Assembly (NCBI GenBank): GCA_964528095.1
Contig: CAZGSG010000006.1
Span: 1-52,406 of the forward strand
Direction: 5' to 3'
Source of the DNA: CAZGSG01 sp964528095
Lineage (GTDB): Bacteria > Bacteroidota > Bacteroidia > Chitinophagales > Chitinophagaceae
DNA length: 52,406 nt
Of this stretch, positions 7,621-15,220 are shown one piece after another; position 1 is the first letter of the stretch; each line of letters starts with the position of its first letter. The translations under genes and the position numbers were made by a program. The notes below the pieces were generated by a model. The model made no database searches, was not told the origin of the DNA, and saw only the letters and a list, made by a program, of their open reading frames with translations.

Positions 7621-9315
7621 TTACCAGAATCTCACATACAAAGCCAGCAATATCCCCAGGATAATAATGATCATTGTGAGTACTCCTGGTGAAACCCTGA
7701 ACATGGATGGGTCCACCTCCAGACCATTCACCTTTTTACTTCCTTTTACATCAATCAGGCTGGTTACTACCATCAGGAAAACTGTAAAAAAGAAGACCCA
7801 GCCCATACTGACCATAAACGGTATTTCGTATACGCCCTGGCCATTCAGATAAGCAGTATACAATGGCGTTTCAGGAAACCAGCCGGGTAAAAATTTATCG
7901 AAAAGTACCATAAGTATCACACCGCCCAGTATACCGGCAATAGCTGCTTTGGAGGTAGTACGTTTCCAAAAAAAGCCCAGCAGGAATACCGCAAAGATGG
8001 CAGGAGAGATATAACCGGTATATTTTTGAATGAATACAAACCCGCCTTCACTACCAATACCTAATGAATCTTTCCAGTTGACGATGATCGCAATTACAAG
8101 CGCAACGATCACCGTAGCCCTTCCCATCCATACAAGCTGTTTATCGGGTGCATCTTTTTTAATGTACTTCTTATAAATGTCAAGCGTATAAATAGTCGAT
8201 ATGCTATTGGCTTTGCCCGCAAGAGAAGCGACTATTGCTGCAGTTAATGCGGCCAGGGATAGTCCTTTCAACCCGGTAGGCAGAAATCCCAGAATTGCAG
8301 AATAAGCATTATCATTCCGGAACTCACCATTGGTCAGCATCTCTGTTTGCAATCCGCCATTTTTATAAAGCACATAGGCTGCAATGCCGGGCAATACCAC
8401 GATAATGGGCATCATGAGTTTGAGGAATGCGGCAAATAAGATCCCTTTTCTCGCTGTTTTAAGATCTGCCCCCAATGCCCGTTGTGTGATGTACTGGTTA
8501 CAACCCCAGTAATTGAGGTTGGCGATCCACATACCACCCATTAGCATGGCAATGCCTGGCAGGTCAAGATAATTCGATACCTGTGATTTTGAAGACGCCG
8601 CGGTCGGCTTGTCAAAGATCATCTCAAAATGTTCGGGCGCATGGTCTAGTAATGCATTAAAACCGGCTAATATGTTTTTACCAAACCCCAGGTGTTCTGA
8701 TACCAGTGTCAATGCGATATAACTTGTCATCAAACCACCCACGATCAGCACTACAACCTGTATCACATCCGTATACCCGATCACTTTCATACCGCCAAGC
8801 GTAATGACAAGTGCAAACACGGCCAGCGCAATCATGATCGCTCCAAAATGTCCACCACCAGTCAGGTTGTTTATTGCAAGTGTTCCGAGGTAGAGTATGG
8901 AAGTAAGATTAACCGTTATATAAAGAAACAACCAGAAAATAGCCATGATCAATGCTACTGTTTCATTATACCGCGTTTTCAAAAATTGCGGCATCGTGAA
9001 TATACGGTTCTTTAAATAGATCGGCATGAAAAACACCGCAACAATAATAAGTGAAGCTGCTGCCAGCCATTCGTATGCAGAAATAGCCAACCCCAGCTTG
9101 AAACCACCTCCTGACATGCCGATGAACTGCTCTGCCGAAATATTCGACGCGATCAACGATGCGCCAATAGCCCACCAGGTAAGCGATCCTTCGGCCAGGA
9201 AAAAATCAACAGAGGTTTCCTTTACATTTTTCTTTCGCCTGTATATCCAGATGCCATAAGAGGCTACCAGAATAAAATAGATCAGGAATACAACGATATC
9301 GGCTGTTTTAAGCAT
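7621..9315 (-). CDS. Sodium/sugar symporter, SSS family (vSGLT-like)
   Basis: 564 residues with about 14 hydrophobic helices. From memory the sequence tracks Vibrio vSGLT closely through the core: NISAEQFIGMSGGG (about 58-71), AYEWLAAASL (about 79-88), GYTDVIQVVVLIVGG (about 178-192), NLNYWGCNQYITQR (about 266-279), AAFLKLMMPIIVVLPGIAAYV and FIQKYTGYISPAI (about 430-442). The Na+- and sugar-contacting residues in those segments are mostly kept; one position in the EWxxA stretch is alanine where vSGLT has serine. It should import a sugar or sugar-like solute with Na+ across the inner membrane. ATG at 9315 is well placed. Upstream lies a 530-bp gap holding a structured repeat. Confidence 0.88.
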   Translation of the reverse strand: MLKTADIVVFLIYFILVASYGIWIYRRKKNVKETSVDFFLAEGSLTWWAIGASLIASNISAEQFIGMSGGGFKLGLAISAYEWLAAASLIIVAVFFMPIYLKNRIFTMPQFLKTRYNETVALIMAIFWLFLYITVNLTSILYLGTLAINNLTGGGHFGAIMIALAVFALVITLGGMKVIGYTDVIQVVVLIVGGLMTSYIALTLVSEHLGFGKNILAGFNALLDHAPEHFEMIFDKPTAASSKSQVSNYLDLPGIAMLMGGMWIANLNYWGCNQYITQRALGADLKTARKGILFAAFLKLMMPIIVVLPGIAAYVLYKNGGLQTEMLTNGEFRNDNAYSAILGFLPTGLKGLSLAALTAAIVASLAGKANSISTIYTLDIYKKYIKKDAPDKQLVWMGRATVIVALVIAIIVNWKDSLGIGSEGGFVFIQKYTGYISPAIFAVFLLGFFWKRTTSKAAIAGILGGVILMVLFDKFLPGWFPETPLYTAYLNGQGVYEIPFMVSMGWVFFFTVFLMVVTSLIDVKGSKKVNGLEVDPSMFRVSPGVLTMIIIILGILLALYVRFW

Positions 9316-9520
9316 ATGGTAAGTTGAAAAAAATGATTGGTGTTAATACCGGCTGACAAGATAATTTACCTGGCTGTTGAAACAACGTTTTGGTATTCCT
9401 TTTATTAATTTTTTTTACCTCAACCTATTCCGGGATGTGAAAGTCTGGTTATTCACCGCAACCCCTGCTGGTAACAGGTCTTGCCCAAACTAATAAACGA
9501 TTGTTCTATCCTGCTGTATT

Positions 9521-9676
9521 GTTAACTACAAACCATCAAAAGTGTTTTTTAATAGGTTTACGTCGTAGCTGGGTATTTTCATGCAGTGAAAATACTCCTT
9601 AGCTCTCAACACTATGCAAATAGCCAGATTCTTCCTTAGCTCATTTAAAATCCCTATCGAAATACATGAGTTACAA
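9521..9676 (+). repeat. Structured dispersed repeat, copy A (candidate RNA element)
   Basis: This stretch aligns over its whole length with 12934-13096. Shared blocks include GTGTTTTTTAATAG (near 9542-9555), TGAAAATACTCC (9587-9598) and ATCCCTATCGAAATAC (9650-9665). Hairpin 1: GTATTTTCA (9573-9581) pairs with TGAAAATAC (9587-9595), loop TGCAG. Hairpin 2: TAGCTCAT (9637-9644) pairs with ATGAGTTA (9666-9673) around a 21-nt loop, with one G-T wobble. Compared with copy B, hairpin 2 shows one full compensatory change. The element lies 170 bp upstream of the FGE-like gene and 205 bp upstream of the divergent symporter start. Nature (RNA gene, leader, or small mobile element) unknown. Confidence 0.75.
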
Positions 9677-9728
9677 ATTTATTCCGGAAAACCACTGGTA
9701 AGGCTGACCATTTAATGAAGAAATCCTT

Positions 9729-9744
9729 TTGAGATAAGTTCTAA
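9729..9744 (+). other. 16-bp sequence shared in inverted orientation with 46441-46456
   Basis: TTGAGATAAGTTCTAA here is the exact reverse complement of 46441-46456. Both lie in gene-free DNA. This could be the end sequence of a decayed insertion element, but no transposase remnant is recognisable at either place. Confidence 0.4.
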
Positions 9745-9845
9745 TAAACATACGATAACAAGGTATAATCCATTTAATATAAAGATGAATACCTTGCAGG
9801 TATTTCCGGAAAGGATATTTATAATCACTGACGAAAAATAGAAAC

Positions 9846-10976
9846 ATGTTTTTTAGTAGATCTCTATTAGCGGGCTATGGTTTATTTAGTATTACAGTGA
9901 TACTATTTGCCTGCAAAAACAAACAACAGGATACAGCGGCTAAAAACCTGGATACGATCTCCTGTATGAAGACGCCTTCCAGGTTTGCAGGTTCCCCAAC
10001 AGACAGCAATCATACCGCTATAGCATTCAACAACGACAGCAGCAATACAGGCATGGTACTGATACCGGGGGGAGAATTTATGATGGGTGGAGATAATGAC
10101 CAGGCTTCCGCTGATGAATTTCCCAAACACAAAGTAAGCGTGCACGCGTTCTTAATGGATGAGACTGAAGTGACCAATGCGCAGTTCAAAAAATTTATTG
10201 CTGCTACAAAATATATAACCGTTGCGGAACGCAAACCTGATTGGGAAGAATTAAAAAAAACACTACCGCCTGGCACTGCAAAGCCTGATGAAAGCCTGTT
10301 GGTTGCCGCATCACTGGTTTTTAAAGCCACTACCGGTCCTGTCAATCTCGGTGACTATAGTCAATGGTGGGCATGGATAAAAGGTGCGGACTGGAAACAT
10401 CCGCAAGGGCCTGCAAGTAGTATCAATGGAAAAGATAATTACCCGGTAGTACATGTAAGCTGGGAAGACGCCCAGGCTTATTGTAAATGGGCTGGCAAAC
10501 GGCTGCCTACTGAGGCCGAATGGGAGTTTGCTGCAAGGGGTGGTTTATCAAATGAAATATATCCCTGGGGCAATGAACCGATCAATAATGGTCATTCTAA
10601 AATGAACAGCTGGGAAGGAGATTTTCCTTATCGCAATACAATGACCGATAAATATTTTACAGCAGCACCGGTCAAATCCTACCAACCCAATGGTTACGCT
10701 TTATATGATATGAGTGGCAATGTGTGGGAATGGTGCAATGACTGGTATGATGCCAATTATTATAAAACACTTGGCGAAATGACAGATAATCCGCAAGGGC
10801 CGGCCAGGAGTTTTGACCCCGAGGAGGCCTATACTCCTAAGCGATCACTGAGAGGAGGTTCTTTCCTGTGCAATGACAGTTATTGCAGCGGATACAGGGT
10901 GGCAAGACGAATGAAAAGTAGCCCTGACACCGGGCTTGAACATACGGGGTTTCGCTGTGTAAAAGATATCAGGTGA
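9846..10976 (+). CDS. Lipoprotein with formylglycine-generating enzyme (SUMF1/FGE) domain
   Basis: 376 residues. N terminus has a lipobox (ILFAC, cysteine 23), so the protein is probably anchored in a membrane facing the periplasm. The FGE-sulfatase domain covers about residues 75-374: IPGGEFMMGGDNDQ, DETEVTNAQFKKF, PVVHVSWEDAQAYCKWAGKR then LPTEAEWEFAARGG, YPWGNE, GNVWEWCNDWYD, LRGGSFLCNDSYCSGYR and the terminal HTGFRCVKD. Cysteines 342 and 347 occupy the positions of the two catalytic cysteines of human FGE (GGSYMCxxSYC), which most structural homologues such as GldJ lack. It may therefore be a genuine converting enzyme for sulfatases or relatives; no sulfatase gene is in the window. A bidirectional terminator follows. 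Confidence 0.85.
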   Translation: MFFSRSLLAGYGLFSITVILFACKNKQQDTAAKNLDTISCMKTPSRFAGSPTDSNHTAIAFNNDSSNTGMVLIPGGEFMMGGDNDQASADEFPKHKVSVHAFLMDETEVTNAQFKKFIAATKYITVAERKPDWEELKKTLPPGTAKPDESLLVAASLVFKATTGPVNLGDYSQWWAWIKGADWKHPQGPASSINGKDNYPVVHVSWEDAQAYCKWAGKRLPTEAEWEFAARGGLSNEIYPWGNEPINNGHSKMNSWEGDFPYRNTMTDKYFTAAPVKSYQPNGYALYDMSGNVWEWCNDWYDANYYKTLGEMTDNPQGPARSFDPEEAYTPKRSLRGGSFLCNDSYCSGYRVARRMKSSPDTGLEHTGFRCVKDIR

Positions 10977-10990
10977 TAAAGCTCTAAATA

Positions 10991-11019
10991 AAAAAGCGAC
11001 CCGGTTGAGGTCGCTTTTT
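10991..11019. terminator. Bidirectional intrinsic terminator
   Basis: AAAAAGCGACC (10991-11001) and GGTCGCTTTTT (11009-11019) form a perfect 11-bp stem with a 7-nt loop; A-tract and T-tract on the two sides serve both the plus-strand FGE-like gene and the convergent minus-strand nfu gene. Confidence 0.88.
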
Positions 11020-11040
11020 CAATATTATTGAATCGCTGTC

Positions 11041-11637
11041 TTATTCTGCTTCTGCCAATACTTCTTTTACCTCTGGTATCATCCGCTTCATCATGCCTTC
11101 GATACCGGCTTTCAACGTGATCATGCTTGAAGGGCATCCGCTGCAACTTCCCTGCATCGCCAGGTTCAGTGTACCGGAATCATAACTCTTAAACTGGATC
11201 GCGCCGCCATCCATTTCTACGGCCGGGCGAACATAATTATCCAGCAATTCCTTAATGCGTTTTACCACATCATCATCATCTGCCGATACATCATTGCTGC
11301 TTACCTGTTTTACTGTAGCCAATTCTTCTTCATTGATCACAGGCTTTCCTTCTTCCAGGTAGTCTTTCAGAAACTGGCGGATGGAAGGGATCACGTCCTG
11401 CCAATCTGTTTCCGGGGTTTTGGTAAGCGTTACAAAATTGCTGGCAATAAATACCGCTTTAATAAAAGGGAAACCAAACAACTCCGTAGCTACCGGTGAG
11501 GGTTTTGCGCTTTCCGCATCAGGAAAATCGACACTTTTACCAGGATATAAAAGCTTGTTTGCTACAAACTTCATCGTTTCCGGGTTAGGGGTCATTTCTG
11601 TATAAATGCTGATAATGGGGTTACCTGTCTTAATCAT
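11041..11637 (-). CDS. NifU-family Fe-S cluster carrier (Nfu)
   Basis: 198 residues with two domains. Residues 8-95 form the Nfu N-terminal domain (TPNPETMKFVANKLL at 16-30; FPFIKAVFIASNFVTLTK at about 56-73). Residues 120-198 are the NifU C-terminal domain with the cluster-binding motif GSCSGCPSS (about 162-170), whose CxxC binds a 4Fe-4S cluster between two subunits. Proteins of this layout deliver clusters to client enzymes in the cytosol. A short acidic linker (SADDDD) joins the domains. Single gene; terminator shared with the convergent FGE-like gene. Confidence 0.92.
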   Translation of the reverse strand: MIKTGNPIISIYTEMTPNPETMKFVANKLLYPGKSVDFPDAESAKPSPVATELFGFPFIKAVFIASNFVTLTKTPETDWQDVIPSIRQFLKDYLEEGKPVINEEELATVKQVSSNDVSADDDDVVKRIKELLDNYVRPAVEMDGGAIQFKSYDSGTLNLAMQGSCSGCPSSMITLKAGIEGMMKRMIPEVKEVLAEAE

Positions 11638-11747
11638 GTTTTTTTGTTTTCTTCTGCCGTCATTCCTTATGAAGACGGTTAATGCAAAAATAACAATAAA
11701 AATGCCGGGTTGTTTAGAATTTCTGCTGGTAAATCATCATTTGGGCC

Positions 11748-12347
11748 TCAATCCAACTGATCCAGCAGTTCTTTTATCTTTTGTAAATGACGGCCATAAT
11801 GCCTGTAAATGACGTATTTAGTAGAAAAATACGTAGCAATTATAACGCCGGCATACACCAAAACCCGTAAAGGCCATGCAAAGTTCTGCCATCCATCTAA
11901 CTCCTGTACGCGCCCATTATACATCAGGATTTCCAGCAACGCGATCACCAGGAGTTGGGCTATCCGGGTACTCATAAAATATCGCTGAAATGTTTTTTCT
12001 ATTGTGCCCACCTGGTTGAACAGGGTTTGTTTTAACGTATTTGTTTTATTCTCCAATTTCAATACCGCCAGGTAACTGACGAGATAATACCCTGCAATCA
12101 TGAACCCTACCGAACAGAAACACCAGAAAAAAACATTGCTGAGTAATTCGGGATGCGTGGTGGTTTTATAAACCAGGATAGCTATAGCTATTGGTACAAT
12201 CATCAGTTGTAGCTCCAGGTTTTTTTTCAATGAGGCCAGCGGACCATAGCTTTTGTGACGGATCATTTCCATAATAGATTGTTTTGAGGTTATTAAATCA
12301 TTTTCATTGGAGTCTTTCCATGCGTTTTTAAATGCGTCGAGTTCCAT
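11748..12347 (-). CDS. Membrane protein, probable anti-sigma partner of the ECF factor
   Basis: 199 residues. A soluble N-terminal part of about 40 residues (MELDAFKNAWKDSNEND start) is followed by hydrophobic helices at about 48-64, 71-92, 128-142 and 153-170, and a basic cytosolic tail. The LDxFKNxWK start is common in Bacteroidota membrane proteins encoded directly after ECF sigma factors. The gene begins 4 bp after the sigma gene ends and is in the same direction, so they are almost certainly co-transcribed. Role as anti-sigma factor is inferred from this arrangement; no zinc-binding anti-sigma motif is present. Confidence 0.7.
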   Translation of the reverse strand: MELDAFKNAWKDSNENDLITSKQSIMEMIRHKSYGPLASLKKNLELQLMIVPIAIAILVYKTTTHPELLSNVFFWCFCSVGFMIAGYYLVSYLAVLKLENKTNTLKQTLFNQVGTIEKTFQRYFMSTRIAQLLVIALLEILMYNGRVQELDGWQNFAWPLRVLVYAGVIIATYFSTKYVIYRHYGRHLQKIKELLDQLD

Positions 12348-12351
12348 ACAA

Positions 12352-12846
12352 TTAATTTTTTGTGAGTTGACGTAATTTCTCCCTGACCCTGTTCATCTTT
12401 ACCCGCAGCGTTGCTTCGCTAATACCCAATATATCTTCCATTTCCAGGTATGTTTTATCTTCCAGGTAAAGCATTATCAGCGCTTTTTCAACATCATTTA
12501 ATTGATTGATGGCTGTATAAAGCTGTTTTAACTGGTCATCCCGTTCGGAAGGATATGGTGTCACCGGTATCTCCGGTACAATATCTGCTGCAACAAATTT
12601 TATAGCATTTTTTTGCCTGCGTAATCCGGAGATGGCCGTATTGATTGCTACTCTGTACAGCCAGGTGCTGAATTTTGATTCGCCTCTGAATTTTGGGTAA
12701 ACTTTCCACAGTTGAATGACAATTTCCTGGAACAGATCCATCCTGTCATCCTGTGTGACCGCGTAAATACGGCAAACCTTATAGATCAGGCCCTCATTCT
12801 CTTTTATATCCCTTACAAAATTTTCTTTCGTTGTTTCGCTGTGCAA
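12352..12846 (-). CDS. ECF-type RNA polymerase sigma factor
   Basis: 164 residues. Region 2 spans about 10-80 (ENEGLIYKVCRIYAVTQDDR then MDLFQEIVIQLWKVYPKF and STWLYRVAINTAISGLRR, the -10 recognition helix). Region 4 spans about 105-160 (LNDVEKALIMLYLEDKTYLE, then MEDILGISEATLRVKMNRVR, an HTH for the -35 element). Length is normal for group 4 sigma factors. It is followed immediately by the membrane protein at 11748-12347. The 5' region up to 13117 contains copy B of the structured repeat, whose near end is 88 bp from this start. Target genes are unknown. Confidence 0.9.
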   Translation of the reverse strand: MHSETTKENFVRDIKENEGLIYKVCRIYAVTQDDRMDLFQEIVIQLWKVYPKFRGESKFSTWLYRVAINTAISGLRRQKNAIKFVAADIVPEIPVTPYPSERDDQLKQLYTAINQLNDVEKALIMLYLEDKTYLEMEDILGISEATLRVKMNRVREKLRQLTKN

Positions 12847-12933
12847 TGGAAGCGGTTTAAAAGAATAGTCGCTAAGAAGATGAAAATGTTACAACGATAT
12901 TAAAGAAACAGAAAATTTATTGCAGATAAAAGG

Positions 12934-13096
12934 GTTGACTGCAAGCCATCTTAAACGTGTTTTTTAATAGAGGAATGTCGTAACGGTCTGTTTTCACGCA
13001 TTGAAAATACTCCATAGCTCAACCCCGTACAATTCTTCCCTTCCTCATTTTCCCTGTTAGCTCCTTTGAGATCCCTATCGAAATACAGGAGCTATC
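12934..13096 (+). repeat. Structured dispersed repeat, copy B
   Basis: Partner of 9521-9676. Hairpin 1: TGTTTTCA (12989-12996) with TGAAAATA (13002-13009), loop CGCAT, one G-T wobble that is A-T in copy A. Hairpin 2: TAGCTCCT (13058-13065) with AGGAGCTA (13087-13094), perfect 8 bp, loop again 21 nt with the conserved ATCCCTATCGAAATAC at 13071-13086. Sequence between the hairpins has drifted, while stems, loop length and loop sequence are kept. It lies between the minus-strand ICMT-like gene and the sigma factor gene; a plus-strand RNA from here would run toward and antisense to the 3' end of the former. Confidence 0.75.
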
Positions 13097-13117
13097 AATT
13101 AGAGAATATGGCAATAC

Positions 13118-13840
13118 TTATTCCGTAAACCGGCCTGTTTTTTTCAAAAACCGGATAAGAATGTAAATAAGCAAAAGAACTCCCAGGATAACACCCGTAA
13201 GCAGGTTACGAAGCCATTTATCAAAGTGTGTAAGTTCCGGATAGTTGAATAACAATAACAGGGTAATACCTATCAGCCAGATGAATTGTGTAGTGTGTTC
13301 TTTTAGTATCCACCGGCGCCAGTTAAATCCCATACTGGAAAAGGTATTACCAATGCCTTTCAGATTGGGCCACCAACGATTTACTTTCTGGCAATAAAGA
13401 TCAAAGCCGGGACCAAATTTGCCTCGTAGAAAATTTTCTTCTGCCAGCACGATCGCCTGGTAAATGAACAGGAACACCGGTATTACTATGGCCACATATA
13501 CAAGAGAGTTTGCTAAAATACCTACTCCCAGCAACATCAGGATATTGCCTACATATAAAGGGTTGCGGCAATGATTAAAGATCCCGTCTGTTACCAGCCC
13601 TTCCGCATAGGGTTTTCCTGCCTTTCCTCCACGCACGATATACGCAAGGCCAATGGTGATGCCCCTGATCAATTGCCCCGATATGGTAATGAGCAACCCG
13701 ATCAGGATCGGCCAGATATAATAATGCGCTCCAAAACGTTCTTTGGAAAATAAAGGCCAGGAAGGAATAAATAACGCGCCATAAAAAAGGATGAAGATCC
13801 AGTTGCGGTATTTGAAGAAAAAATTACCAATGCTTACCAT
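13118..13840 (-). CDS. Isoprenylcysteine methyltransferase/PEMT-like membrane protein
   Basis: 240 residues from the chosen ATG at 13840. Hydrophobic helices occupy most of the length. The segment GIFNHCRNPLYVGNILMLLG (about 85-104) followed by EENFLRGKFGPGFDLYCQKV and WWP matches the C-terminal SAM-binding signature of the ICMT/PEMT group (RNPxY...EE..L...FG..Y..Y), so an integral-membrane SAM-dependent methyltransferase or NnrU-like protein is likely; substrate unknown. The frame extends upstream to an ATG at 13882, but an AATCTTTG box (13848-13855, minus, one mismatch to TAnnTTTG) lies inside that extension, which favours 13840. A last hydrophobic hairpin follows the methyltransferase core. 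Confidence 0.75.
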   Translation of the reverse strand: MVSIGNFFFKYRNWIFILFYGALFIPSWPLFSKERFGAHYYIWPILIGLLITISGQLIRGITIGLAYIVRGGKAGKPYAEGLVTDGIFNHCRNPLYVGNILMLLGVGILANSLVYVAIVIPVFLFIYQAIVLAEENFLRGKFGPGFDLYCQKVNRWWPNLKGIGNTFSSMGFNWRRWILKEHTTQFIWLIGITLLLLFNYPELTHFDKWLRNLLTGVILGVLLLIYILIRFLKKTGRFTE

Positions 13841-14004
13841 AAAGAACCAAAGATTATTTGCGGGAATTCGCCCTGATTTCAATGATTCTATTGAATCACC
13901 TGGTCGTCGGGCGATAAAGAAGTTGTTGTTTTTACTTTTCGGATACCTGTTATGACTTAATTAGGTGGCAAGCGAAGCAGGTTTTGTTTCGGTCGAATCA
14001 GTCA

Positions 14005-14733
14005 TTATTTTTTTATGGCAATAAGGCCTGCAAAATTGTACCATTTGAAAAATACTTCACAGTGAGCAAATCCTTTGTCACGCAGCAGGCTGATATCTTC
14101 ACTTAGTTTATAGGGGATCAGTACATTCTCAAGCGCTTCTCTTTTCTGGGAAATCTCCAGTTCACTATAATTATTCCGGCGCTTGTAATTATAGTAATAG
14201 TTGATAAAATCACGGTTATAGCGACTTTCTTCCGCAAGGATCTTTTCAACAAGGATCAATGCACCTCCAGGATTAAGCCCTTCGAATATATCTTTTATGA
14301 GTCGTTCGCGGTAGATCGGTCGTACGAATTGGAGCGTCAGGCATAGTACAACGACAGACGCGTTTTCAATTTTTACTCCCTGGCTGAGATCACCGCAACG
14401 CAATTCATAGTTGCGCGAAAATCCCAGCTCCAGTAATTTGGATTTGCACTTATCCAGCATTTCCTGGGAATCATCTACTCCAATAAAACGAATATCCGGG
14501 TTGACCATCGTGTCCATCCCGATCATGGTGGTGCCGGTAGAGCAACCAAGGTCATATACATCCGAGCCTTCCTGTGCGTGATCGGCTGCCAGCTCAGCCA
14601 TCATCCGTTGCATTTCTCCATAAAAAGGAACTGACCGGTTGACCATATCGTCGAATACGCTGGCCACATTTGCTCCGAATTTAAAGTCGCTTGCTTTTTC
14701 TATTTCGCCTTTAAAAACCTCATCTTTGTCCAT
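14005..14733 (-). CDS. cmoA: Carboxy-S-adenosyl-L-methionine synthase CmoA
   Basis: 242 residues, the family length. Start region with VFDDMVNRSVPFYGEMQRMM (about 25-44), the SAM-binding motif VYDLGCSTGTTM (about 58-69), FIGVDDSQEMLDKCKSK (about 83-99), VVLCLTLQFVRPIYRERLI (about 127-145) and LILVEKILAEE (about 159-169) all match CmoA. The enzyme makes carboxy-SAM from SAM and prephenate for CmoB, which modifies wobble uridine 34 in several tRNAs. CmoB is not adjacent, whereas in enterobacteria cmoA and cmoB are neighbours. Divergent from the ArsC-like gene at 14819 with an 85-bp intergenic region. Confidence 0.92.
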   Translation of the reverse strand: MDKDEVFKGEIEKASDFKFGANVASVFDDMVNRSVPFYGEMQRMMAELAADHAQEGSDVYDLGCSTGTTMIGMDTMVNPDIRFIGVDDSQEMLDKCKSKLLELGFSRNYELRCGDLSQGVKIENASVVVLCLTLQFVRPIYRERLIKDIFEGLNPGGALILVEKILAEESRYNRDFINYYYNYKRRNNYSELEISQKREALENVLIPYKLSEDISLLRDKGFAHCEVFFKWYNFAGLIAIKK

Positions 14734-14818
14734 AAGTGTTGCGGTAATTCACACAATGTAATAAAACATTCTGAAGACTTTTTGTAGAGTGTATAAATAC
14801 CGCCAATAAATTATTACA

Positions 14819-15172
14819 ATGAAAAAGGTATACCACCTGGGCAATTGCACCACCTGCCAGGCCATCATCAGTGAAACCGGACTTGATAAAAAAGGCTTCG
14901 AAATGCAGGATATTAAATTCGAAAAGATCACCCCGGCGCAGATCGACGAAATGAAAAAGCTATCCGGCTCCTACGAATCGCTCTTCAGCCGTCGCGCTAT
15001 GAAGTACAAGGAACTGGGGTTAAAAGACAAGAAGCTGGATGAAAAGGATTACCGGAATTTCATTCTTGAAGAGTATACTTTTCTTAAAAGACCTGTTGTG
15101 ATCATAGGCCAGCAGTTGTATGCCGGTAGTGAAAAGAAAACGGTGGAGGCATTAAAAAAAGCGCTTAAATAA
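14819..15172 (+). CDS. ArsC/Spx-family thioredoxin-fold protein
   Basis: 117 residues, thioredoxin-like fold of the arsenate reductase/Spx family. The N-terminal strand is followed by GNCTTCQAI with cysteines 10 and 13; the helix-strand pattern continues with LSGSYESLFSRRAMKYKELG (about 48-67), and FLKRPVVIIGQQLYAGS (about 89-105) supplies the cis-proline region (RP-V). Members either reduce arsenate with glutaredoxin, act as transcriptional regulators (Spx), or have unknown redox roles; the CxxC arrangement does not by itself indicate arsenate resistance, and no ars genes are nearby. Confidence 0.85.
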   Translation: MKKVYHLGNCTTCQAIISETGLDKKGFEMQDIKFEKITPAQIDEMKKLSGSYESLFSRRAMKYKELGLKDKKLDEKDYRNFILEEYTFLKRPVVIIGQQLYAGSEKKTVEALKKALK

Positions 15173-15220
15173 TTCTGAATTGAAATAGCCTGCTGCCCGG
15201 TCATGAACCTGTATTCCCAC

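Noticed and set aside
14819..15172. Arsenic-resistance locus
   Set aside because: Only an ArsC/Spx-fold protein is present, with no arsB, arsR or acr3 neighbours.
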